Source: Actinomycetota bacterium (GTDB lineage Bacteria; Actinomycetota; Actinomycetes; Actinomycetales; Dermatophilaceae). Taken from it: a DNA stretch of 64,000 nucleotides. The position numbers were made by a program, and so were the translations under genes. Positions 1-7,593 of this stretch are shown here, one piece after another (position 1 is the first letter of the stretch; each line of letters starts with the position of its first letter). Under the pieces are notes generated by a model, which was given only the letters and a program-made list of their open reading frames with translations, was not told where the DNA came from and did not search any database. The stretch spans positions 124,001-188,000 of the forward strand of contig JAIUNK010000004.1 of assembly GCA_020161845.1 (NCBI GenBank), given 5' to 3'.

Positions 1-461
1 TGCCCGCCCACCCCCTGTTCGTGCACGGCGCCGTCGTGCTGCTGCCGCTGATGGCGCTGATCAGCGCCATCGTGGCGTGGCGGCCCCCGTGGTGGCCGCG
101 CCTGGCCGCGCCGGTCGCCGCCGCGAACGCCCTGGTCCTGGTGTTGGTCTGGGTCGCCAAGGAGAGCGGGGAGAAGCTGGAGCATCGCGTCGACCGCACC
201 CCGGCGGTTCACGAGCACGCCGAACTGGGCGACCTGCTGCCGCTGGCAGCGTTCGTGCTGCTGGCGTGTTCGCTGGTCCCGGCGTACCTCGCCTGGCGCG
301 CCCGGCGCGACCGTACGACGAGTGCGGTGCTCGCCCCGCGCGGGCTGGCACTCGCCACCGCGGTCGTGACCACGCTCGTCGCCCTCGGCGTGCTGATCCT
401 GACGCTCCAGGTCGGCCACACCGGCGCGGTCGCCGTCTGGGGCGATGTCATCAAGGCCTGA
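1..461 (+). CDS. DUF2231-family membrane protein, 5'-truncated
   Basis: The reading frame is open from base 3, and its first visible residues read PAHPLFVHGAVVLLPL. The HPxxVH pattern is the N-terminal signature of the DUF2231 family of small multi-pass membrane proteins, so the true start lies outside the window and the GTG at 21 is probably internal. About four hydrophobic segments can be seen, near the visible N-terminus, around residues 30-50, 75-95 and 115-135. The family has no firmly known biochemical role; some members sit near redox or haem proteins. It is not obviously part of the ornithine operon that follows after 147 bases. A short 6-bp hairpin at 462-477 could end its transcript, but no T run follows it. 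Confidence 0.75.
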   Translation, partial: PAHPLFVHGAVVLLPLMALISAIVAWRPPWWPRLAAPVAAANALVLVLVWVAKESGEKLEHRVDRTPAVHEHAELGDLLPLAAFVLLACSLVPAYLAWRARRDRTTSAVLAPRGLALATAVVTTLVALGVLILTLQVGHTGAVAVWGDVIKA

Positions 462-608
462 CCGGAGGGACCTCCGGGGCCTCCCGCGGGGACCGACCGG
501 GCCGGTTCGGTCTGGCCCGTCCTGACCAATTCCGCGCGAAACGACCGCCGGTGACCTGCCCGTATGGTGCCATGGCAGCACAAGGGGCAGGTGGACAGGA
601 GTGCGGAC

Positions 609-1652
609 GTGACGATTCGCGTGGTCCAGTGGGGGCTCGGCGCGATGGGCAGTGGCATGGCCAGGCTCATGCTGGACAAGCCGGGCCTGAGGCTCGTGGG
701 TGCGGTCGATGCGCGGCCCGACCTCGCGGGACGCGACCTGGGTGAGGTGCTCGGGCTGGGCCGCCGCCTCGACGTACCCGTCAGCAGCGATCCCGCGACC
801 GTCCTGCACGCCGACGCCGACGCCGTCGATGTCGTGGTCATCGCGACCACGTCGTGGGTCGCACAGCAGCTTCCCGACCTGCGGCGGATTCTGCAGGCCG
901 GGATCAACGTCGTGTCGATCGCGGAGGAGATGGCGGCGCCGGAGGCCCAGCATCCCGATATCGCGGCCGAACTCGACGCCCTCGCGAGAAAGCACGGCGT
1001 CTCGATCGTCGGTGTCGGCGTCAACCCCGGCTTCGTCCTCGACCTGCTCGTCGTGACCCTCACGGTGGGCAGCCACGAGGTGACGCGCATCGAGGCCTCC
1101 CGGGTGAACGACCTGAGCCCCTACGGGCCGACCGTGATGGCCAGCCAGGGGGTCGGCACCAGCCCCGAGGCGTTCGCCGCGGGGGTCGCGGACGGCTCGA
1201 TCGTCGGCCACGTCGGCTTCCCCGAATCGATCGCGCTGATCAGCGACGCCCTCGGACTCGGCGTCGATCGCATCGAGCAGCATCGCGAACCCATCGTCAG
1301 CGCGGTCCGCCGTGAGACGCCGTACGTCGTGGTCGAGCCCGGCATGGTCGCGGGCTGCGCGCACACCGCGGTCGCCTATCGCGGCGATCGGGAGGTCATC
1401 CGGCTCAGCCACCCCCAGCAGGTACTTCCCGAGCTGGCGGGCCAGCCGACCGGCGACTACATCACCATCCACGGCACGCCGGAGATCCGGATGAGCACCG
1501 GTCCGGAGATTGCCGGCGGCGTCGCCACGATCGGCATGGCCGTCAACACGATCCCGCGCATCGTCGCCGCCACGCCGGGCCTCAAGCGCATCATCGACCT
1601 GCCGGCGCCGGCCGCCCTGATGGGCGAGCGGGCCTACGAGCGCAGGGTGTGA
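609..1652 (+). CDS. ord: 2,4-diaminopentanoate dehydrogenase
   Basis: This NAD(P)-dependent oxidative deaminase converts (2R,4S)-2,4-diaminopentanoate to 2-amino-4-oxopentanoate, the step after ornithine 4,5-aminomutase in ornithine fermentation. The protein begins with a Rossmann motif (GLGAMGSGMA) and has the dihydrodipicolinate-reductase-like layout of this family, including EEMAAPEAQHPDIA and GVGVNPGF near residues 102-150. I take the GTG at 609 as start because AGGAG lies at 597-601, giving 347 residues, close to the clostridial enzyme. An in-frame ATG at 564 would add 15 unrelated residues. The stop overlaps the ortA start. Identification rests on both the sequence and the operon, whose other members are all from the same pathway. 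Confidence 0.9.
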   Translation: MTIRVVQWGLGAMGSGMARLMLDKPGLRLVGAVDARPDLAGRDLGEVLGLGRRLDVPVSSDPATVLHADADAVDVVVIATTSWVAQQLPDLRRILQAGINVVSIAEEMAAPEAQHPDIAAELDALARKHGVSIVGVGVNPGFVLDLLVVTLTVGSHEVTRIEASRVNDLSPYGPTVMASQGVGTSPEAFAAGVADGSIVGHVGFPESIALISDALGLGVDRIEQHREPIVSAVRRETPYVVVEPGMVAGCAHTAVAYRGDREVIRLSHPQQVLPELAGQPTGDYITIHGTPEIRMSTGPEIAGGVATIGMAVNTIPRIVAATPGLKRIIDLPAPAALMGERAYERRV

Positions 1653-1963
1653 TCCGCATGACGACCATCCCCGCCGGGACGTGGGTCGAGATCGAACAGG
1701 TGGTACTCACCCCCGAGCAGCGGGCCCCCGGCATCCCCGCCGACACCGCGGCGACCCCGCTGATGCTGTGGGTCGACGGGTTCCTCGATGCCGATGCGCG
1801 GCTCGGCGAGAAGGTCGCGATCCGCACCCTGATCGGGCGCCGGCTCGTGGGCCGGTTGGTGCGGGTCAACCCCGGCTATACGCACAGCTTCGGCGAGACC
1901 GTGCCGGAGTTGCTGACGATCGGTACGCCGCACGAGCCGGCCACCCCGGAGGCGACGCGATGA
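1649..1963 (+). CDS. ortA: 2-amino-4-oxopentanoate thiolase, alpha subunit
   Basis: OrtA is the small subunit of the enzyme that splits 2-amino-4-oxopentanoate with CoA into D-alanine and acetyl-CoA. The 104-residue protein shows the family's pattern: GTWVEIEQVVLTPEQRAPGIP at the N-terminus, then GFLDADARLGEKVAIRTLIGR and a closing VNPGYTHSFGE. Length and order agree with clostridial OrtA. The start is GTG at 1649 inside the ord stop (GTGA); an ATG at 1658 is possible and would shorten it by three residues. Its own stop overlaps the ortB start (ATGA), so translation of ord, ortA and ortB is probably coupled. Confidence 0.9.
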   Translation: MIRMTTIPAGTWVEIEQVVLTPEQRAPGIPADTAATPLMLWVDGFLDADARLGEKVAIRTLIGRRLVGRLVRVNPGYTHSFGETVPELLTIGTPHEPATPEATR

Positions 1964-3405
1964 ACGACGCGGTGACCGCTGTGGATCACTCGTACGCCGC
2001 CGTGCTGGCGCGTCGCAACGACATCATGAAGGCCTCGCTCGGGATGGACTACGAGGCGTTCGCCACCAGCCCCATCGCCTTCGACTACCCCGCGATGATG
2101 GCGGCGACCGGCTACGACCTGGAGCGCATCGCGGCGATCCAACGCCAGACGAAGGTCGGCGAGACCCCGCTGTATGAATTGCGCCGCCTCACCGACGCCG
2201 TACGATCCATCGCCGAGCCCGGCAAGGGCGCCCGGATCCTGCTCAAGGACGAGGCCGCGAACGCGTCCGGCAGCTTCAAGGCGCGCCGCGCCTCGATCAG
2301 CGCGTACGAGGCGCAGGCCAAGGGGTACGCCGGGATGGTGACGGCGACCAGCGGCAATTACGGCGCGGCGGTCGCGTCGCAGGCCGCCCAGCGCGGCCTG
2401 AAGTGCATCGTCGTTCAGGAGGTCTACGACAGCCACGGGGTCGGGCAACCGGAGATCGTGGAGAAGGGCCGGGCCTGCGCGGCGTACGGCGCCGAGGTGC
2501 TGCGCCTGACCATCGGACCGGAACTGTTCTATGTCCTGCTGCGCACTCTGGAAGAGACCGGATTCTTCAACGCCAGTCTTTACACCCCGTTCGGGATTCG
2601 TGGGGTGGAGACCCTCGGCGCCGAGATCGGCCGCGAGGTCACCCAGCGCTACGGGCGCGCCCCCGATGTCGTCGTGGTGACCCACGCAGGCGGCGGCAAT
2701 CTCACCGGCACGGCCCGCGGTCTGCTCGCGGCCGGCTGCGCGGACACCCAGGTGATGGCCTGTTCGGTCGACCTGTCCGGGCTGCACATGGCCTCCGACA
2801 CCGACTTCAACCAGAAGTCCTTCACGACCGGGCACACCGGATTCGGGATCCCGTTCGCGACCTGGCCGGACCGCGTCGACGTGCCGCGCAACGCCGCCCG
2901 GGCGCTGCGCTATCTCGACGGCTACCACCTCGTCAGCCAGGGCGAGGTGTTCTATGTGACCGAACTGCTCGCCAAGCTCGAGGGCATCGAGCGCGGTCCG
3001 GCCGGGAACACCAGCCTCACCGCGGCGATCGCGCTGGCCGCCACGATGGAGCGGGACCAGATCGTGGTGGTGCAGGAGAGCGAATACACCGGCGCGGGCA
3101 AGCACCACAACAGCCAGCTCGCCTTCGCGCGCCAGCGGGGGATCGAGGTACGCCGTGGCGACCCCCGCGACAACGTCCCGGGCCGGGCCATCGTCATCCC
3201 ACAGCGGTTGGACCAGGTCACCGGGACGCCGCTGGAGCTGACCCGGCTGCGGCGCAGCTACCTGGCGCAGGCCGCGCTGCACCACCCCGTGGCGCGCTGG
3301 ACCGACACCGATGTCGAGTTCCTTGCGGCCGACACCAAGACCACCCCGCAGTGGGTGCGCGAGCACGCAGCGACCCTCGCCCGACCTGGAGCCAGCGATG
3401 ACTGA
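1960..3405 (+). CDS. ortB: 2-amino-4-oxopentanoate thiolase, PLP-dependent beta subunit
   Basis: OrtB is the PLP-binding catalytic subunit that, with OrtA, forms acetyl-CoA and D-alanine from 2-amino-4-oxopentanoate. The 481-residue protein has a threonine-synthase-like fold type II pattern: the PLP lysine is expected at Lys107 in ASGSFKARRA, SGNYGAAVA follows near 128, and a glycine-rich phosphate loop (HAGGGNLTGTA) lies near 245. The start ATG overlaps the ortA stop, and the last eight bases overlap oraS. Together with ord and oraSE this makes the functional call firm, because threonine-synthase paralogues are not found in this arrangement. Confidence 0.92.
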   Translation: MNDAVTAVDHSYAAVLARRNDIMKASLGMDYEAFATSPIAFDYPAMMAATGYDLERIAAIQRQTKVGETPLYELRRLTDAVRSIAEPGKGARILLKDEAANASGSFKARRASISAYEAQAKGYAGMVTATSGNYGAAVASQAAQRGLKCIVVQEVYDSHGVGQPEIVEKGRACAAYGAEVLRLTIGPELFYVLLRTLEETGFFNASLYTPFGIRGVETLGAEIGREVTQRYGRAPDVVVVTHAGGGNLTGTARGLLAAGCADTQVMACSVDLSGLHMASDTDFNQKSFTTGHTGFGIPFATWPDRVDVPRNAARALRYLDGYHLVSQGEVFYVTELLAKLEGIERGPAGNTSLTAAIALAATMERDQIVVVQESEYTGAGKHHNSQLAFARQRGIEVRRGDPRDNVPGRAIVIPQRLDQVTGTPLELTRLRRSYLAQAALHHPVARWTDTDVEFLAADTKTTPQWVREHAATLARPGASDD

Positions 3406-3796
3406 CGAGCAGACCGAGACCGTCGAGCAGAGCGGGACCGCGCAGCGGATCGCGCGGTTCGAGCAGCGCCGCCGCGACGACGCCGCGCTGTCCGACGAGG
3501 CGCTCAAGGACCGCTTCTGGGAGCTGTGTGACCAGCTCGTCGAGCCGATCGTCGAGCTGGCGCGCACGCACACCTCGCCGTCGATCGAACGGTCCGTGCT
3601 GCTCCGAATGGGCATCGACAGCCGCACCACGCACGGCGTGGTCGACGCGGTGCACGCGGCCGGGCTGCTCGGCAAGGGGGCCGGCCACGTCGTCCTCAAG
3701 GTCGCCGAGCGGGACGGCCTGCCGATCCGCGCCGCGGCCGCGGCCATCGCGACCGACCCCACGGTCCTGACCGGCCTGTTTGGAGGCAGGCGATGA
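3398..3796 (+). CDS. oraS: D-ornithine 4,5-aminomutase, small (S) subunit
   Basis: OraS is the small subunit of the adenosylcobalamin- and PLP-dependent enzyme that converts D-ornithine to 2,4-diaminopentanoate. The 132-residue protein is mostly charged helix, with features expected of the family: DRFWELCDQLVEPIVELA in the first half, SIERSVLLRMGIDS in the middle and a Gly/Ala-rich C-terminus (LLGKGAGHVVL). The ATG at 3398 is chosen because it overlaps the end of ortB. An open frame upstream to 3311 lies inside ortB and encodes an unrelated extension. The gene overlaps oraE by four bases (ATGA), fitting equimolar synthesis of the two subunits. Confidence 0.9.
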   Translation: MTDEQTETVEQSGTAQRIARFEQRRRDDAALSDEALKDRFWELCDQLVEPIVELARTHTSPSIERSVLLRMGIDSRTTHGVVDAVHAAGLLGKGAGHVVLKVAERDGLPIRAAAAAIATDPTVLTGLFGGRR

Positions 3797-6027
3797 CCGC
3801 CGGCGATCCGCGACCCGGCCTGGGTCCGTTGGCGGAGAACAGCAAGCTGGACGTCGAGGCCGTGCTGACCGACCTGGCCGACTATCGACCCGCCCGCAAG
3901 GGCTGGACCTGGCGCGACGTACCGGCCGACGGTCTAGACCTCGGCCCCTTCCACTACCGCGACATGGCCGCGCCGCTGCGGCGCGGGATCGGGCTACCCG
4001 CCGCGAAGTACTTCGACGGCGTCGACCCGCAGCCGAGCTGCGTGATCACCTCCGAGATCGCCTCGGGCCGCTTCGAGGACGACCTACGCCGGATGCGGAT
4101 GGCCGCCTGGCACGGCGCCGACCACCTGATGGTGATCCGGACCACCGGGCAGAGCCACATCGACGGGCTGATGGAGGGCACCCCCGAAGGCACCGGCGGC
4201 GTCCCGATCACCCGCAAGCAGATCCGGGCCTCCCGCAAGGCGTGCGACCTCATCGAGGACGAGGTGGGCCGGCCGATCAACTTCCACAGCTATGTCTCCG
4301 GCGTCGCCGGGCCCGAAGTGGCGGTGCTGTTCGCCGAGGAGGGCGTCAACGGCGCGCACCAGGACCCGCAATACAACGTGCTCTATCGCAACATCAACAT
4401 GTACCGGTCCTTCGTCGACGCCGCCGAGGCCAAGCGCGTGATGGCCGGCGCGGGGATCTTCCAGATCGACGGCGCGCACAACGCGAACGCCACCGCGCGG
4501 GCGGGCTGGCTCGTGCTGCCCGAGCTCATGGTGCAACACGGGCTCAACTGCGCGTTCTCCGTGGCCGCCGGGCTGCCGAAGGAACTCATCGGGCTCTCCA
4601 CGGTGCCGCCGAATGCGCCGCCGGCGCCGAAGCTGTGGTTCGACCTGCCGTACGCCGTGGCGCTGCGCGACGTCTTCGCCGACTACAAGATGCGCGCCCA
4701 GCAGAACACCCGCTACATCGAGGCGGACGTCGAGGAGGCCATCCGCACCCACACGATCGACACGCTGATCTCGATGCTGACCAGCGCCGACATCCAGAGC
4801 ACGATCACCCCCGACGAGGGCCGCAATGTGCCCTGGCATTACAACAACGTGCGCGCGATCCAGACCGTCAAGCAGACCTGGGCGGCGTTGGACGGCATTA
4901 AGGAACTGGTCAGCCTCAACCTGTCCGGGCCCTTGGGGGAGATGGCCCGGGACATCAAGGAGCGCGCGGTCGGTTTCCTGGCGGAGATCATCGACGCCGG
5001 CGGCTATTTCGCCGCGGTCGAGGCGGGCTTCTTCGTCGATTCGGCCCGCTTCCCCGAGCGCAATGGCGACGGCATCGCCCGGTCCGGGGCCGGCGGGGTG
5101 GCCGCCGACACGATCGTGCCCCGCGACCCGGACTATTACGCCCCGGTCTGCGACCACTTCGGCGCCAACACCCTGCCCGAGGGCGTCGCCAAGGCCTGCG
5201 ACTCGATCGGCGGCTGCACCCTGTGCGACCCCGACAAGATCGTCTACCTCGACGAGCTGGACCCGCAGGACACCGCGGAGCAGCGGTTGGCGGCGACCCG
5301 CGACTACCGGTCCGGCCACCTGCTGCGCCCGGAGGCGGAGTGGGCCGGCGACGGCGTGGCGCTGGTTCAGCTGATGATCCCGGACCGCGCGGAGCTGGCC
5401 CGCGAGGCCGCCCTGGCCATGGCGCGGCGGATGGGTTTGACCGACCCCGAAGTGATCAACCTGCAGGTGCTCCAGCCCGCGGAGGGCTGCTTCGTCGAGG
5501 TCAAGGGCAAGGTCGGCTTCGACATCGACAAGCGGCAGCTGACCATCCCCACCCCGGTGGTCCTGCTGCCCGAGGACGAACTCCGGGCAGCCGTCAAGAC
5601 CCACGAGATCACCGTCGTCGCCGGCACCGTGGGCGAGGACGAGCACAGCGTCGGCCTGCGCGAGATCCTCGACATCAAGCACGGCGGCATCGAGAAGTAC
5701 GGCGTGCGCTACCGCTATCTCGGCACCTCGGTGCCGCTGGCCAAGATGGTCGACGCGGCCATCGAGACCGGGGCGCAGGCGATCCTCATCTCGACGATCA
5801 TCAGCCACAACGACGTGCACCGGGCGATGATGACCAAGCTCGCCGAGCTGTGCACCGAGCGCGGCATCAGGGACCGGGTGGTCCTCATCGCGGGCGGCAC
5901 CCAGGTCAGCCGCGACATGGCGGCCGAGACCGGGCTGGATGCGACGTTCGGGCGCGGCACGACGGGCATCCAGGTCGTCGACGCGATCGTGACGTCGCTG
6001 CGGGCCCGCGGCCTGATCGACGGGTAG
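3793..6027 (+). CDS. oraE: D-ornithine 4,5-aminomutase, large B12/PLP (E) subunit
   Basis: OraE binds both cofactors. The first ~550 residues form the PLP-binding TIM-barrel part. The C-terminal Rossmann-like B12 domain carries the base-off cobalamin motif DxHxxG as DEHSVG at residues 616-621. His618 is the expected cobalt ligand, and Lys629 (DIKHGG) is the expected PLP Schiff-base lysine; both fall at the same numbers as I recall for the Clostridium sticklandii enzyme. The protein has 744 residues, near the family's normal length, and no break is visible. The long open frame opposite this gene is a codon-bias shadow. The enzyme acts on the D-isomer, so a racemase is needed but is not encoded in this window. 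Confidence 0.95.
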   Translation: MTAGDPRPGLGPLAENSKLDVEAVLTDLADYRPARKGWTWRDVPADGLDLGPFHYRDMAAPLRRGIGLPAAKYFDGVDPQPSCVITSEIASGRFEDDLRRMRMAAWHGADHLMVIRTTGQSHIDGLMEGTPEGTGGVPITRKQIRASRKACDLIEDEVGRPINFHSYVSGVAGPEVAVLFAEEGVNGAHQDPQYNVLYRNINMYRSFVDAAEAKRVMAGAGIFQIDGAHNANATARAGWLVLPELMVQHGLNCAFSVAAGLPKELIGLSTVPPNAPPAPKLWFDLPYAVALRDVFADYKMRAQQNTRYIEADVEEAIRTHTIDTLISMLTSADIQSTITPDEGRNVPWHYNNVRAIQTVKQTWAALDGIKELVSLNLSGPLGEMARDIKERAVGFLAEIIDAGGYFAAVEAGFFVDSARFPERNGDGIARSGAGGVAADTIVPRDPDYYAPVCDHFGANTLPEGVAKACDSIGGCTLCDPDKIVYLDELDPQDTAEQRLAATRDYRSGHLLRPEAEWAGDGVALVQLMIPDRAELAREAALAMARRMGLTDPEVINLQVLQPAEGCFVEVKGKVGFDIDKRQLTIPTPVVLLPEDELRAAVKTHEITVVAGTVGEDEHSVGLREILDIKHGGIEKYGVRYRYLGTSVPLAKMVDAAIETGAQAILISTIISHNDVHRAMMTKLAELCTERGIRDRVVLIAGGTQVSRDMAAETGLDATFGRGTTGIQVVDAIVTSLRARGLIDG

Positions 6028-6033
6028 GGCGGC

Positions 6034-7371
6034 GTGGGCCTCATCCTGACCCTGGAGGTCGGCTCGACGATCACCAAGGCCAACGCCTTCCGCCGCGCGC
6101 AGGGCCGCCTGATCCCGGTCGGTCAGGGGTTCGCGGCCACCTCGGTCGAGGCCGGCGATGTGGGCGTGGGCGTGGACGCGGCTCTGGCCGCGCTGCGCAC
6201 GACGTACGACCTTGCCGCCGGACCCCTCGACGCGGCCGAGGTCTTCGTCAACAGCTCGGCCGCCGGCGGCCTGCGGATGAGCGTGCACGGGCTGACCCAG
6301 GGCATGACCGCCCGGGCCGCCCGCGAGGGCGCGCTGGGGGCCGGCGCGATCGTCGCGCTGGTCACGGTCGGGCGGATGGATGCGGACGACGTCGCGGACC
6401 TGCGCGCGGTCGCCCCCAACATCGTCCTGCTCGCCGGCGGCGTCGACCACGGCGAGAAGACCATCGTGCTCGACAACGCGCGCACCATCGCGGACGCCCG
6501 GCTGGGGGTGCCGGTCATCTACGCGGGCAATACCGCGGTACGGCGCCAGGTGGCCCGGATCTTCGCCGCGGCGCAGGCCCCGGTCCTGTTCGCGGACAAC
6601 GTCTTTCCCGACGTGGACGTCCTCGACGTCGGCCCCGTCCGCCGCCTGATCCACGAGGTCTTCAACGCCCACATCGTGCACGCTCCGGGGATGGCCCGAC
6701 TGCGCGCGCTGACCGACACCGAGATCCTGCCGACGCCGGGCGCGGTGCTGCGCGGGGCCGAGCTGTTCGCCGAGGCGGTCGGCGACTGCCTGGTCGTCGA
6801 CGTCGGCGGCGCGACCACCGACGTGCACAGCGTCACCGACGGCACCCCGGAGTGGACCGCCCGCGCGCTCGATCCCGAGCCGCGTGCCAAACGCACCGTG
6901 GAGGGCGACCTGGGGGTCTACGTCAACGCCGCCAACGTGCTGAGGCTGGCGAACGAACCGGCGTGGGCCGAGCGGGTCGGCGACCTGCGCGCGCTGCCGC
7001 GCACCGAGCGCGAGCTGGCGCTGACCCGGTGGCTGGCGGGCTACGCCGTCGACACCGGCGTCCGACGCCACGCCGGCACGGTCAGCGAGGTGTTCACGCC
7101 GACCGGGCGCACGTCGGTGGTCCGGGGCAAGGACCTCACCGCGGTGCGCTGGATCGTGGGCACCGGCGGGGCCCTGACCCGGGTGGCGGGGGGTGCGCAG
7201 CTGCTGCGCGGGATCCGTTCGGGCGCGGGCCTCGCCCTGCTGCCCGGGCCGGACGCCGCCGTGCTCATCGACGCCGACTACCGGTTCTCGGCGCTGGGCA
7301 CCATTGCCCAGGCCTACCCCGACGAGGTCCGGGCCACCTTCGCCGCCTGGGTCGAGGAGACGACCGGCTGA
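6034..7371 (+). CDS. MutL/GlmL-like reactivating ATPase for the aminomutase
   Basis: The product is a 445-residue actin-fold ATPase of the MutL/GlmL family, whose members accompany B12-dependent carbon-skeleton mutases and aminomutases and are thought to restore inactivated cobalamin enzymes. Visible marks are the N-terminal phosphate loop LTLEVGSTITKANAF, the second phosphate region VVDVGGATTDVHSV near residue 255, and a late GTGGALTR motif. It starts with GTG only six bases after oraE and ends the operon. A homologous gene lies beside oraSE in clostridia. A role in reactivating OraSE is inferred from family and position. Methylaspartate mutase accessory protein is the likely automatic label, but no glutamate mutase genes are present. 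Confidence 0.82.
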   Translation: MGLILTLEVGSTITKANAFRRAQGRLIPVGQGFAATSVEAGDVGVGVDAALAALRTTYDLAAGPLDAAEVFVNSSAAGGLRMSVHGLTQGMTARAAREGALGAGAIVALVTVGRMDADDVADLRAVAPNIVLLAGGVDHGEKTIVLDNARTIADARLGVPVIYAGNTAVRRQVARIFAAAQAPVLFADNVFPDVDVLDVGPVRRLIHEVFNAHIVHAPGMARLRALTDTEILPTPGAVLRGAELFAEAVGDCLVVDVGGATTDVHSVTDGTPEWTARALDPEPRAKRTVEGDLGVYVNAANVLRLANEPAWAERVGDLRALPRTERELALTRWLAGYAVDTGVRRHAGTVSEVFTPTGRTSVVRGKDLTAVRWIVGTGGALTRVAGGAQLLRGIRSGAGLALLPGPDAAVLIDADYRFSALGTIAQAYPDEVRATFAAWVEETTG

Positions 7372-7593
7372 CCGGCGGCGGCGCGGGCGGACCCGCCGAC
7401 TCGATCTGTTCGCGTCCGGTTGCGCCCGAGCGGCGACCGTTGCGGGAGGCATTCTGTGGGCCGCGGAAACACGCCGTCAACCTTTGCGCGCAACCGGCGG
7501 TTTGAGGTTCTGCCGCATTAGGCTGTGCGCACTTCGGACGGTCGTCCCATCTCTTGGTGGGACGGAGTCGCCGGACTCTGCAAGGAGGCGTCA

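Noticed and set aside
553..560. GACCTGCC, a B12-box-like string before ord, as part of a cobalamin riboswitch
   Set aside because: The interval is only 147 bases and the other conserved riboswitch elements are not visible.
1876..3762. A 628-codon open frame on the minus strand
   Set aside because: It is antisense to ortB and oraS, whose products are clearly recognisable.
4084..7452. A 1122-codon open frame on the minus strand
   Set aside because: It lies opposite oraE and the reactivase gene, has Asp/Gly/Arg-rich composition typical of antisense frames in GC-rich genes, and shows no known motif.
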